Below are positions 21,160-30,138 of a DNA stretch of 64,000 nt, piece after piece (within the stretch, counting starts at the first letter, position 1; every line of letters starts with the position of its first letter). The DNA comes from Incurvaria masculella (lineage: Eukaryota > Arthropoda > Insecta > Lepidoptera > Incurvariidae): assembly GCA_946894095.1 (NCBI GenBank), contig OX335658.1, positions 17,537,001 through 17,601,000 on the forward strand, given 5' to 3'. Position numbers and translations under genes: made by a program. The notes beneath the pieces are model-generated. The model was given only the letters and a program-made list of their open reading frames with translations, had not been told where the DNA came from and did no database searches.

Positions 21160-22059
21160 TCACTCGATAATACCACACTCTCTTAGTTCTTCCAAAATCG
21201 ATATAATTTCATTATCAAGACCAGTATTTCCAGCATCACGAGAGGCAATTAATAAACGAAGACGATCAACTAGCTCATTTGGATCATTCCAGTACACTAA
21301 ATCTATACTCTTTTTAATTTTTTTCATTGATGGAAGTCCATCTCCAAAAAATAAATCATCTTTTTTACTATCCAGCTTAAATAGAGGTTTTATTATTGAA
21401 AGATACTTAAAACCCTTATTGCTTTTAATCGGTTTTAGCGCGTTGAAATCTCTTCTGTGTACATTTGTTTCCTTTAATATCTGTTTGTAAATAATGTTGT
21501 CATCATCTGAAATTTTTCTTAAATCCGGCCTTTTTTTAAATAGTAACTCCTTTAATCCAGTTGTAAGCTTGATTTTCAAACTTCCTACCTCCAATTTATC
21601 ATCTTCAAATTTTACTACTTTATTTCCTATCCTCGTTTGTCCTTTTTCGAATCTCACCCCGAACGGAATATTTTGTTTTGATGTTTCAAGGAAAACAGGC
21701 TTGTTATTTAAATTACCGTCATCATTATACGAATCTAAAGAGGATATAGATGTCTGACGAATAAATGTTGAATTCGGCGATTCAAAAATTTCACAATCTT
21801 TATCGCTCTCAGACGAATCGCTCTGATCTTTGCTGATCACACTTTCTCGAGAGAATGATTCTTTTTTTCGCGGTTCATATACAGAAGGGTTATTTATTTT
21901 AGTAGAAAGGTGTGCCATTTTATTCAGAGGTGCAGTTATTGGTTTAAGTACTTTTTCCATTACGATTTCATGATCCATTTGGTTTTCGCGCATTTGGCTT
22001 AATTTCTTTTTAACCGAATGAACCGATTCAATTATCTCTTTTTTAATGGTTTCATCCAT
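21160..22059 (-). CDS. DUF8207-like Polinton protein, 299 aa
   Basis: The N-terminal ~60 residues are helical (KKEIIESVHSVKKKLSQM, then EKVLKPITAPLNKMA). A low-complexity Ser/Asp-rich acidic stretch follows (SDSSESDKDCE). The C-terminal half contains GLKELLFKKRPDLRKI, LKETNVHRRDFN and NKGFKYLSIIKPLF, the pattern I know from the uncharacterised DUF8207 domain of many arthropod and cnidarian Polintons. The function of that family is not known. The frame is intact from an ATG and preceded by a TATA/initiator pair. Confidence 0.8.
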   Translation of the reverse strand: MDETIKKEIIESVHSVKKKLSQMRENQMDHEIVMEKVLKPITAPLNKMAHLSTKINNPSVYEPRKKESFSRESVISKDQSDSSESDKDCEIFESPNSTFIRQTSISSLDSYNDDGNLNNKPVFLETSKQNIPFGVRFEKGQTRIGNKVVKFEDDKLEVGSLKIKLTTGLKELLFKKRPDLRKISDDDNIIYKQILKETNVHRRDFNALKPIKSNKGFKYLSIIKPLFKLDSKKDDLFFGDGLPSMKKIKKSIDLVYWNDPNELVDRLRLLIASRDAGNTGLDNEIISILEELRECGIIE

Positions 22060-22103
22060 TATTTATTAGCTAAAAATACCACCACACCACGTTCTTAGTC
22101 TTA

Positions 22104-22136
22104 CATGAATGAAAAATAAACAGTCGGATGTTTATA
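22104..22136 (-). promoter_or_regulatory. Candidate TATA-initiator promoter for the DUF8207-like gene
   Basis: TATAAA (22136-22131) with TTCATG (A at 22106) 30 nt downstream, 47 nt before the ATG at 22059. It sits in the 78-nt gap after the ATPase stop. Confidence 0.4.
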
Positions 22137-22137
22137 T

Positions 22138-22839
22138 TTAAATTGTTTTATCTAAAACAATGAACGTATCAAAATTTTGTCTGTAGAGTCCTTTATCTCT
22201 TTCACAATCTTTATTAATTACTAAAAAATTATACGGTACTGCCCAAATTCTTCTACAAATCCCCCAAAATTGGTTCCATGACATATCAGTACTCACATGT
22301 TCATTGTAAACATGTTTTAGGTTGGTATTGTCTTGACGGAAGAGAATAATTAAATTAGCATTGTCTCTAATCAATTGTTTAGGCACTTTGGAATATGTTT
22401 GATTTAAATAAAAAGAATCGATAAAGTTATGCCGACCCATAGAAAAATAATTACGAATATGATTTTGATTTTCACACGCTACATCGTCAAACACGATGAT
22501 TGAGTTTGTTAAAGCTTTCATAGGATCAACTACAGCGTCATGGTTTTTAAATTTGAAAAATGATACTCCCGGTACGTTTTCCAGGACTTTACTCAAATAG
22601 AGGTACTTCGGTTGAAAATCTGTTTTTGAGTAGAGGTACACATTTTCGTATTTTAAACCATTCTCGTGCAATAGCAAGCCTAGTAATAAGTTAGTTTTTC
22701 CACAATTGGACGGGCCACATATAATACATCTTATCGTGTTCGGTAGAAGGCTGGTGTGTCGGGGTTTGGCTTTAATGATGTCATTCTTACAAAAAACAAA
22801 ATCTAAGTTTAGCGATTGTGGCTGCTTGATAAAATGCAT
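22138..22839 (-). CDS. Polinton DNA-packaging ATPase (A32/FtsK-HerA type), 233 aa
   Basis: Walker A is GPSNCGKT at residues 42-49 and Walker B is SIIVFDD, ending at residues 118-119. The sequence after it (MGRHNFIDSFYLNQTYSKVP, then LIILFRQDNTN) fits the sensor region of the poxvirus A32-like packaging ATPases found in all Polintons. It pumps the genome into the capsid. Length and frame are normal. It is the first gene of the minus-strand series and has a good TATA box (22900-22906) 33 nt before the presumed start of transcription. Confidence 0.9.
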   Translation of the reverse strand: MHFIKQPQSLNLDFVFCKNDIIKAKPRHTSLLPNTIRCIICGPSNCGKTNLLLGLLLHENGLKYENVYLYSKTDFQPKYLYLSKVLENVPGVSFFKFKNHDAVVDPMKALTNSIIVFDDVACENQNHIRNYFSMGRHNFIDSFYLNQTYSKVPKQLIRDNANLIILFRQDNTNLKHVYNEHVSTDMSWNQFWGICRRIWAVPYNFLVINKDCERDKGLYRQNFDTFIVLDKTI

Positions 22840-22868
22840 AGCTTATGTGGTTGTGATCGAGATGGATC

Positions 22869-22906
22869 AACTAAATTAAACTCCAACATATTGGAGATCT
22901 TATATA
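22869..22906 (-). promoter_or_regulatory. Candidate TATA-initiator promoter for the ATPase gene
   Basis: GGTATATAAG (TATATAA at 22906-22900) is followed at 34 nt by TTAGTT (A at 22872), with the ATG 33 nt downstream at 22839. Confidence 0.5.
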
Positions 22907-23591
22907 CCTTTTCGAAAGGACTAACAAGACCCAACGAGAAATTGCGAAATGCAGCCAATATTTCAGTCAAGCAAAGCTGGGTACTGCATATAGTATCAAT
23001 AGTCTACCTATGTGAATGACTAAGTATATTGATGGAAAGCGTGTGAAAACGCGTGAACATCATTCTCACGTCGTCAGCATTTTCGTGTTCCGACCTGTCT
23101 TTGTGACTACTTACTGGCCCCCGAGTTTATTGCATAATACATAAAGGTAGGTTTACATGAAAAATATTTATTTTATTTTAAATGTTTTGCATATGCTGAA
23201 ATCATACTGCATGTTTGAGTGTGTATATATGTTTTAACGTTTACAAGTATCGTATTGGCTATTAAATATTTCTATATTCTGATGAAATATCGTAAAGTTA
23301 TTACCTAGCTCATTCGAGTTTTTAAAACATTTAAATCAATGAACCGATTTCCATACGCAAATCTTAAATAATACTATTTATAATAAGGTAATTATTAAAA
23401 TATAACTTTCACTCGTATTGAATACAATATAAAAAAACACAATTGATAAAAAATATTATATTATCGACAAAACTATTAAAACCGATAATCCAATATTCGA
23501 GGTAAATAAATATTAATAAATTTTAGTAGGATTTACACTACCTATGTAAACCAATCTTTACATCAAACTGCAACATCGACAGAAAAAACCC
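22907..23591. other. Divergent spacer between late and early Polinton genes
   Basis: An AT-rich stretch of about 690 bp separates the minus-strand ATPase promoter from the plus-strand early promoter. No open frame or repeat stands out. It is the natural place for shared control elements, but no specific site is recognisable. Confidence 0.5.
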
Positions 23592-23630
23592 TATAAAAAA
23601 GGAAGATCACACCGTTGATAATTATCAGTT
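23592..23630 (+). promoter_or_regulatory. TATA-initiator promoter of the spliced early gene
   Basis: TATAAAAAA (23592-23600) is followed by ATCAGTT with the initiator A at 23627, 35 nt after the first T of the TATA box. TCAGTT is the canonical arthropod initiator. The putative leader runs to a donor at 23745. Confidence 0.65.
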
Positions 23631-23742
23631 TGAAGCAGGCCAGCAAGCAGGAAGCAGGGAAAAGTAGAAGTGACAAGTAGAAAGGTGATCAGTACAAGTG
23701 TAAGCAACAGTGTGTTCAACGAGTGTCGTTACAGGACCAAGC

Positions 23743-24752
23743 ATGTAAGTAAGTGTTGTTAATTTTCATGATACCCATCACCGCAAACCTTAGTTTCTTT
23801 TTAGTTTAAAATTAATGTAATAACTTGTTAGCGTTGAACATACTTGTTACTGCCCATCTAAGTAAACATCAACCTCTAAATCAGTGTATAAACTGTTGAC
23901 TGACCTATGAATATTGCCCCCCTTCACGAAATGTCGATTATATCAAGGAATTTATTATTTACAATGTTATTTTTTTATCATTTTTTCTTTGAATTCCTGT
24001 CGAGTCGGTACAATCACATTCATTAAACGATGGTCGAAGCGACAAAGAAAAATCGTAAGTGATTGCCATTAAATTTAATATAACCGTCTTGCCATAATCA
24101 CCTGATGTGCTGAGCTAATATCAGGCGTGGTATTATCCATCCATGTTAAGTTGCATAAAATAAAACCTCTCATTATATGTTTATTTTTTCCTGCAGGAGA
24201 TCATTCAAGAACTACTTTGACTCTGATGAGGAGGCCGCACCACCGACGCCGACCGCTGTACACTCTGCAGCGAAAAAAGGGGCCAACATCAAACGTTCAA
24301 CAGAGAGAGCGGGAAGCAAGCGTCCACGTTCCAGCACGTCGCCGGGCCGCGCCGTCGCTCACACCGCTCCCGCCGCCGCTAACGTCGCTGCTCGTCGTCA
24401 GATGCACAAGCTGTTCGGAACCGACAGCGAAGATGAAGGTATGACTGACGCCGCCAAGCCGGCGGCCCGCTCATCGATTTTAAATAAGCAAGTGAAAAAA
24501 ACTTTACATTGCTCGCTCGCCCGCCGTACTGGCCGTGGATATTCGAAGAACACCCTTCATGATAAACAAGGGGATTTTTATGTGGAGCTTAAAATCTATA
24601 GGGCCAAGGAAATAGAAAAAATTCCACCAATAGAGCGTTGGGAGCACGCGCTCGTTGAAATAAAAACGCGGATAAATGACGACGGTGAGTCGTGGGGCCT
24701 TCTTACAAAATTCATACAGACGGAGAAGAAAGATTTTGAAAAATCTTCTTAA
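23743..24752 (+). CDS. Spliced Polinton gene of unknown function, 185 aa; start codon split by the intron
   Basis: CDS join(23743..23744, 24197..24752). Exon 1 ends GCAT at 23744 before GTAAGT; exon 2 begins G after TTTTTTCCTGCAG (AG at 24195-24196). Joining gives AT|G in frame, so the ATG exists only in spliced mRNA. The protein starts MRSFKNYFDSDEE and has a second acidic motif FGTDSEDEG, a basic Ser/Arg/Ala-rich segment (KRSTERAGSKRPRSS) that could be a nuclear signal, and a conserved-looking C-terminal half (GRGYSKNTLHDKQGDFYVEL; SWGLLTKFI). I do not recognise the family. Position between the early promoter and the polymerase suggests an early replication or host-interaction factor. The codon-poor GC-rich 5' part contrasts with the AT-rich rest of the element. 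Confidence 0.65.
24003..24180 (+). repeat. SINE body fragment inside the intron of the Polinton gene
   Basis: Words such as AACGATGGTCGAAGCGACAA, GCTAATATCA and GTGGTATTATCCATCCATG match the body of the SINEs at 30709 and 37335 in the same orientation. It lies wholly within the intron 23745-24196, which keeps its splice signals. A host SINE therefore landed inside the Polinton. Confidence 0.65.
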
Positions 24753-24840
24753 TTGTAAACACATTTCAATATGAAGGAAGATTAGATTTTAGTTTCACTT
24801 TAACTCTTCAGATATACTAAAAAATATTTAGTTGTTAAAA

Positions 24841-27800
24841 ATGTATTGTGAAAAGTGTAATATTCATATTCAAAAAAGAGGCTATACATTTCATAAAAGG
24901 AGCAGTTTGCATAAAGCAAACTGTTTGCTAAGTACTGAGTTCGATAACGTTCAACTGATTGCATCAGCTTTCAAGAGCAGGGTCAGATCCTATCGCATAA
25001 ATCCTTTGAGTAAATATATAACACCTGAAGAATTTCTTTCTACTGTAACATTATCAGTCGAAAAACTAATTCAAATTTCCCTTTTGAAGCATATATCATT
25101 GAAGGTTAATTTCGAATTATTTGCATATTTTACCCTATTAAAAAACGAGGAGGAAGTATTAAAATCTTTTAATTCAAAGTATCTTCCAATTTTTCAAAGC
25201 TCGGATTTACAAGATTTTTACATGAATGCAAAGGAAAAACTTATTTTAAAAACATCTGAATTTGAACATAGAGAGTCCGGGTGGTCATTAAAAAACATAA
25301 GCCATCTTGAAGTCAACATAAATAAGTATAACCCTTTTCGAGGAGGTTCTTACATTCCATTACCTCAGGCAATACGGAACAATAAAAGTTGTTTAAATAT
25401 AAAAAGTGACGATGATCATTGTTTTCTTTGGTGTGTGGTCGCTCATTTGTACCCTGCAACACACAACCCCTGCAGAGTAACTTCGTACCCACATTACTCA
25501 CAAATTCTAAATGTGGATGGAATGTGTTTCCCACTCTCCTTCAATGATATTAAAATGTTTGAGAAAAATAATCCGAGTATTAGTATTAATGTGTACGGTA
25601 TTTCTAAAGGAAATGAAATTAACGGCCCTTTATATCACACGATGAAACGTAAATCAAATCATATTAATTTACTTTTTATTGAAAACGGTAGCGCTTCTCA
25701 TTACTGTTTGATCAAAAATCTCGCTCGATTAGTGCGTAAACAAATAACTACTCATCACGCAAAATTATTTTTATGTGAAAATTGCTTACTTTTTTTTGCT
25801 GATGAGAGAAAATTTAACATTCATGAATGCTCACGTGTGCGCACTATTCTGTCCCAAGAAAACAGTTATCTGCATTTCACCCGATATGAAAGAACACAAA
25901 GAGTTCCTTTCGTTATTTATGGTGACTTTGAAAGTGTGCTCCGAAGATGTGATGAAAATGAAACAAATAAAACGGATCGAACACAGCTACTAAAAGTTCA
26001 CACACCCACATGTTTTGGATATTATATCTGCTCCTCCGTAAAGCCTGAACTGAATAAATTAGTAACATATAGAGGAGAACGTTGTGTAAATACTTTCATT
26101 GAAAGATTAACTGATGATGTATTGAGTTTATTTGAAATCATAAACACGAATAAACCTATGGACCCTCTTACCAATGAACAAAGCAATTCCTTAAAAAATG
26201 CTAAAATTTGTTATATTTGTGAAAATCATTTATTTGGTGACTGTGTTGCGGATCACGATCACATAACAGGGGAATTTAGGGGCGCCGCCCACGCGCAGTG
26301 TAATTTGGTTCTTCGACAATGCCCTTTCATACCAATATTTTTTCACAATCTGTCCGGTTACGACAGTCATTTATTTATTAAAGAGTTGGCTAGTAAACCA
26401 GGTCGTATAAAGATAATCCCAAAAAATAAAGAGAACTACATTACTTTCACAAAGTTCATACCATTAGGAGAAGGGCGATTTGCTCAGTTGAAATTTATTG
26501 ACTCCTTTAAGTTTTTAAGTTCAAGCCTTGATAAACTCAGTAAAAGTCTTAGAACAAGCGACTTCGTGCACCTTAAGAAAACATTTCCTGAAGATAATTT
26601 ATTTGAATGCATTCGTGAAAAAGGATTTTATCCGTACGAATATATGGACACATGTGAAAAATATGAAGAAAGGGATCTACCAGATCATTCAGCTTTTTAT
26701 AATCAGTTAACTTCCTCAAATATTACAAATGCTGAGTATGCACACGTAGAAAAAGTTTGGTCCACTTTTAAAATAAAAGACTTAGGCGAATATACAGACC
26801 TATATTTAAAATGTGATGTACTTTTGTTGTGCGATGTATTTGAAAATTTCCGCAACATGAGTTTAAAATATTACAAGCTGGACCCAGCCTATTATGTCAC
26901 ATCTCCAGGCTTAAGTTGGGATGCTATGTTATTATACACAAAAGTAAAATTGGAGCTTGTATCGGACGTTGAAATTTACGAATTTTTAGAAAAGGGTGTT
27001 AGAGGCGGTCTGGCTCAATGTGTTCTTAGATATGCTAAAGCTAACAATAAGTATCTAGCTGATTATGATGAAAGTGAAAAAACATCTTATTTGATGTATC
27101 TTGACTGCAACAATTTATACGGACTTGCAATGATGATGAAATTACCTATATCGCAATTTCGTTTTCTCAGTGAAAATGAGATAGAGAGTCTTAACATCTG
27201 CTCTGTTAGTGATAAGGCGAATATTGGATACATATTGGAAGTAGATATTTACTACCCCGATGACTTGCATGATGCTCATTCCGATCTACCATTTGCCCCA
27301 GAAAAATTTACACCAATAGGTGGTAAAAATCCTAAACTCATCGCAAGTTTGCACCACAAGCAGAACTATGTAATACACTACATTCATTTAAAATTATGTA
27401 TGAAACATGGATTACTATTAAAAAAGGTTCACAGAATTCTTGCATTCAAACAAGAAGACTTTTTGAAGACCTATATCGAGCTCAATACCTCCCTCCGTAA
27501 ATCAGCTAAGTCGGAATTTGAAAAGGATAATTTTAAATTGTACAACAATGCTATATTCGGTAAAACTATTGAAAACAAGCGAAAGCAGTCTGAAGTTAAA
27601 CTGGTCAACGTGTGGAGAGATGAGTCAAATGTGACAAATAAAGTTATTAGCGCTAATAATTTGATTGCCCGACCTAATTTTAAAAGCATATCTGTTTTTA
27701 CCGAAAACTTGGCTGCAGTTCAGTTATATCCTACTGAAATAGTTCTTGATAGACCTATATACATAGGATTTGCAGTTTTAGAATTAGCTAAAGCACACTT

Positions 27801-28338
27801 GTACAAATTTCATTACTCGGTTATGAAACCGTTTTATGGTAACAAAATAAATTTATGTTACACTGATACTGACAGTCTTCTTTACCATGTGTATACTGAC
27901 GATTTCTATAAGGATATGAAAAACAATTTATCACTCTTTGACACGAGTAACTTTGCAGTAAATAATATCTTCAATTTGCCCAGCGTGAATATGAAAGTTC
28001 CAGGACTTTTCAAAGATGAATTAGGTGGTGTTCCTATATCAGAATTTGTAGGATTAAGAGCAAAGTTGTACTGTATAAATACTTCAGAATTCGATATTAA
28101 AAAGGCAAAAGGAGTCACTGCATCCGTAACAAAAAATATAAGCAAGGAGCAATATAAACAAACTTTACATACTGGTGAGCCCCTTCAACGCAGGATGCTT
28201 ACAATTCGGTCTTTTAAGCATATGTTATTCACCCAAGAAGTCAATAAATGTGTACTCGATAGAAGTGATGATAAGCGGCAGTTATTTAAGAACAAGTACC
28301 GTACTTTACCATGGGGGCATTATAAAACCATGTTTTGA
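24841..28338 (+). CDS. Polinton protein-primed DNA polymerase B, 1165 aa
   Basis: I start at the ATG at 24841 (MYCEKCNIHIQKRG); the frame opens slightly earlier only with TTG. Order of domains: an N-terminal zinc-finger-like CxxC..H..C (residues 2-25); a second CENC..H..C near residue 310; 3'-5' exonuclease ExoI YGDFES (Asp362) and ExoII FHNLSGYDS (Asp508); between them a Cys/His cluster CYICE...VADHDHITGEFRG...CN (457-486) like endonuclease VII/HNH zinc sites; then polymerase motif A YLDCNNLYG (Asp755), motif B YNNAIFGK (901-908) and motif C CYTDTDS (Asp1009, Asp1011). All catalytic residues are present and the frame is intact. An acceptor-like TTTAACTCTTCAG ends at 24811, so the gene could be reached by alternative splicing from the early leader. 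AATAAA signals follow at about 28472. Confidence 0.92.
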   Translation: MYCEKCNIHIQKRGYTFHKRSSLHKANCLLSTEFDNVQLIASAFKSRVRSYRINPLSKYITPEEFLSTVTLSVEKLIQISLLKHISLKVNFELFAYFTLLKNEEEVLKSFNSKYLPIFQSSDLQDFYMNAKEKLILKTSEFEHRESGWSLKNISHLEVNINKYNPFRGGSYIPLPQAIRNNKSCLNIKSDDDHCFLWCVVAHLYPATHNPCRVTSYPHYSQILNVDGMCFPLSFNDIKMFEKNNPSISINVYGISKGNEINGPLYHTMKRKSNHINLLFIENGSASHYCLIKNLARLVRKQITTHHAKLFLCENCLLFFADERKFNIHECSRVRTILSQENSYLHFTRYERTQRVPFVIYGDFESVLRRCDENETNKTDRTQLLKVHTPTCFGYYICSSVKPELNKLVTYRGERCVNTFIERLTDDVLSLFEIINTNKPMDPLTNEQSNSLKNAKICYICENHLFGDCVADHDHITGEFRGAAHAQCNLVLRQCPFIPIFFHNLSGYDSHLFIKELASKPGRIKIIPKNKENYITFTKFIPLGEGRFAQLKFIDSFKFLSSSLDKLSKSLRTSDFVHLKKTFPEDNLFECIREKGFYPYEYMDTCEKYEERDLPDHSAFYNQLTSSNITNAEYAHVEKVWSTFKIKDLGEYTDLYLKCDVLLLCDVFENFRNMSLKYYKLDPAYYVTSPGLSWDAMLLYTKVKLELVSDVEIYEFLEKGVRGGLAQCVLRYAKANNKYLADYDESEKTSYLMYLDCNNLYGLAMMMKLPISQFRFLSENEIESLNICSVSDKANIGYILEVDIYYPDDLHDAHSDLPFAPEKFTPIGGKNPKLIASLHHKQNYVIHYIHLKLCMKHGLLLKKVHRILAFKQEDFLKTYIELNTSLRKSAKSEFEKDNFKLYNNAIFGKTIENKRKQSEVKLVNVWRDESNVTNKVISANNLIARPNFKSISVFTENLAAVQLYPTEIVLDRPIYIGFAVLELAKAHLYKFHYSVMKPFYGNKINLCYTDTDSLLYHVYTDDFYKDMKNNLSLFDTSNFAVNNIFNLPSVNMKVPGLFKDELGGVPISEFVGLRAKLYCINTSEFDIKKAKGVTASVTKNISKEQYKQTLHTGEPLQRRMLTIRSFKHMLFTQEVNKCVLDRSDDKRQLFKNKYRTLPWGHYKTMF

Positions 28339-28588
28339 TGTGTTTAATTTTAGGTTTGTCTAATTTTAAGAAATATATTTTAATTTAAGATTTGTCTAAT
28401 TTTAAGAAGTATTTTCTCTTGAATATGTTTGAAAATATAAATACTGTGCCACAAATGTATGTGAAATCTTGAATAAATACAATAAACATCATAAAAATGG
28501 TTTTATTATTGTTATTATTATTATTAGTCATATTACAAAAATAATGTATGTAACTGAAATGCGTATAGAGATCTGGCGGTCTAGCAGG
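28339..28588. other. Polymerase 3' region
   Basis: Short repeated words (TTTAAGATTTGTCTAATTTTAA / TAATTTTAGGTTTGTC) follow the stop. GAATAAATACAATAAAC at 28471-28487 supplies overlapping polyadenylation signals. A small (TTA)n patch lies at 28504-28530. Confidence 0.55.
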
Positions 28589-28822
28589 TTATTTTACTCG
28601 TAATTTCAAGTTCGAGTAAAACGGACGAGCAGCCGTTTTGGTATTGTCTTAACTGCTTAATGTGCAAAGTAAGTGAACACAAACACTAGCTAGAGCTACG
28701 GGTTGAAGTGAACTCAAACTTAGTTTTTGTGCACACTAACTTCGCGCATTAAGCAGTTAAGACAATACCAAAACGGCTGCTCGTCCGTTTTACTCGAACT
28801 CAAAATACCGTGTAAAATAGGC
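28589..28822. repeat. Long hairpin 1 (MITE-like foldback) in the Polinton
   Basis: Perfect 53-bp inverted arms at 28610-28662 and 28747-28799 (GTTCGAGTAAAACGGACGAG inward), with weaker pairing extending outward and inward, around an 84-bp centre. No coding potential. It may be a MITE that inserted, or a structural element of the Polinton. Confidence 0.85.
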
Positions 28823-28957
28823 GGGTAAACCCCCCGATTAAATGTTAACATGCCAACATTATGCTCTTATTTAAAGGTATAAATGACTTAAAAAGTATGA
28901 TCTGAGTTCTATGGCAATACCGGGTGTTAACGGGGAATTGTCCTAAAGTTAACCAGG

Positions 28958-29118
28958 TATTCCTTGGCATTTGAACAAAAAAGGACGATAACTAATATCC
29001 GACTCAAAAAATCGTCTGCCCTATACATTTTTAAAATCATTTTCAGAGAGAATGCGGCAGACGAATTTTTGAGTCGGATATTAGTTATCATCCTTTTTTG
29101 TTCAAATGCCAAGGAATA
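28958..29118. repeat. Long hairpin 2 (MITE-like foldback) in the Polinton
   Basis: Arms 28958-29020 and 29056-29118 (63 bp, TATTCCTTGGCATTTGAACA inward) differ at two positions and enclose 35 bp. The sequence is unrelated to hairpin 1, 135 bp away. Confidence 0.85.
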
Positions 29119-29393
29119 TCTGGTCGATGTACAGACTAAAGCCCCGTCAACACCTTTGTATATCAGTGTGACGTATCACTGATTTAGTGAATATAAACAT
29201 GCAAATATAAACACTTTATTTAAAAAAAATTAAACCGGTTTGGTATGGATGGAAAGTAGTAATGCTTAACCCTCAAAATTTGATTTGAGACTACAATATG
29301 GTGTTAATTGAAGGGTTTGAATGTGAATAGACTTTCGTTTGCAATTATTTTACATTTGAGATGTACTACGGTTATTTCGAGCACCTAAAGTGT

Positions 29394-29478
29394 GTTGGGT
29401 TGACCGAGTTGGCTATGGTGTTGAGCCTAAGCTCCGGTTAGCTGGAAGGGAGCGTGGGTTCAAATCCCACACCCAACA
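29394..29478 (+). tRNA. tRNA-Leu-like sequence inside the Polinton (possibly degenerate)
   Basis: 85 nt with a perfect 7-bp acceptor stem (GTTGGGT / ACCCAAC), a 3-bp D stem in TGACCGAGTTGGCTATGGT (A-box like), a perfect T arm (GTGGG TTCAAAT CCCAC) and a type II length with a variable-arm stem GCT/AGC. Aligned to tRNA-Leu the anticodon would be TAA, but the anticodon stem has a mismatch and wobble pairs and position 33 is C instead of the universal T. TTTT runs follow within 15 nt. It could be transcribed by pol III yet not act as a tRNA. No intron is apparent. Covariance scoring would decide. Confidence 0.45.
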
Positions 29479-29575
29479 TATTGTTTTATTTTTCCATAAA
29501 ATGTATTGAATTTTAAAATAAAAAAGACACTTGTTTTCTTTTTAATTTAATGGATACATTAAACAAATACTTAAA

Positions 29576-30138
29576 CTAAATCTCCATATTCACAATATTC
29601 TTCGAAATCTTACTTATCAATGATTCAGCTAAATCCAAAACTTCATCATAACCTTCATGCACTGCGTACTGTGCTTGTATAGCTGGATTTGGATTTGAGC
29701 TGTTACCACTCAGCCCGACATCATGAATTTGAATCTTTACTATAAAGCGAGGGCGGTGTTGTGCCGGGGAAGACACATAGGACGAGATGTATGCAGACTT
29801 GCAGCCAGTGCTGGCGCCACGGCCATCGCCGCTCCCACAGCCCACGCCTCCGCCACCGCCTCCGCTAGCATCACTGCTGCTACCACCGCCGCCGACACCC
29901 GCTCTCTTATGTTGGGTGGTATTCATGTTCACGTAGATGCCGGTGGTATCGTACTGCAACAAATCATTTAAATAAGTAGGTAAACACAAAACTTCAATTA
30001 GGTAATATTAACTTAGAGCGTTTGAAAGAGTTTTATAGTGCTAAGAATACAATATTACATGTTTTTAATTATGAACTAGACACTTATAAAGTAGTTCTCA
30101 AAAAAAACATTTAATATACTCACCGACACGTTCTCCAT
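29576..30138 (-). CDS. Spliced Gly-rich protein of unknown function at the Polinton right end, 130 aa
   Basis: CDS complement(join(29576..29953, 30124..30138)). A five-codon first exon (MENVS) ends at a GTGAGT donor; the second begins after TTTGTTGCAG with YDTTGIYVNMNT, in frame. The intron is 170 bp. The protein has a Gly/Ser/Ala low-complexity insert (GVGGGGSSSDASGGGGGG) between a short N-terminus and a more complex C-terminal part (RPRFIVKIQIHDVG; YDEVLDLAESLISKISK). I do not recognise it. It lies within the terminal repeats, opposite in direction to the polymerase, so it should belong to the element, although capture of host sequence is possible. A weak TCAGT initiator lies at about 30160. 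Confidence 0.55.

Noticed and set aside
24504..24764. Minus-strand ORF over the spliced early gene
   Set aside because: Shadow of the plus-strand frame; no start context or motif.
16097..28338. Contamination by a free virus or bacterium
   Set aside because: The element has host-type introns, target duplication and SINE flanks, so it is integrated in this genome.
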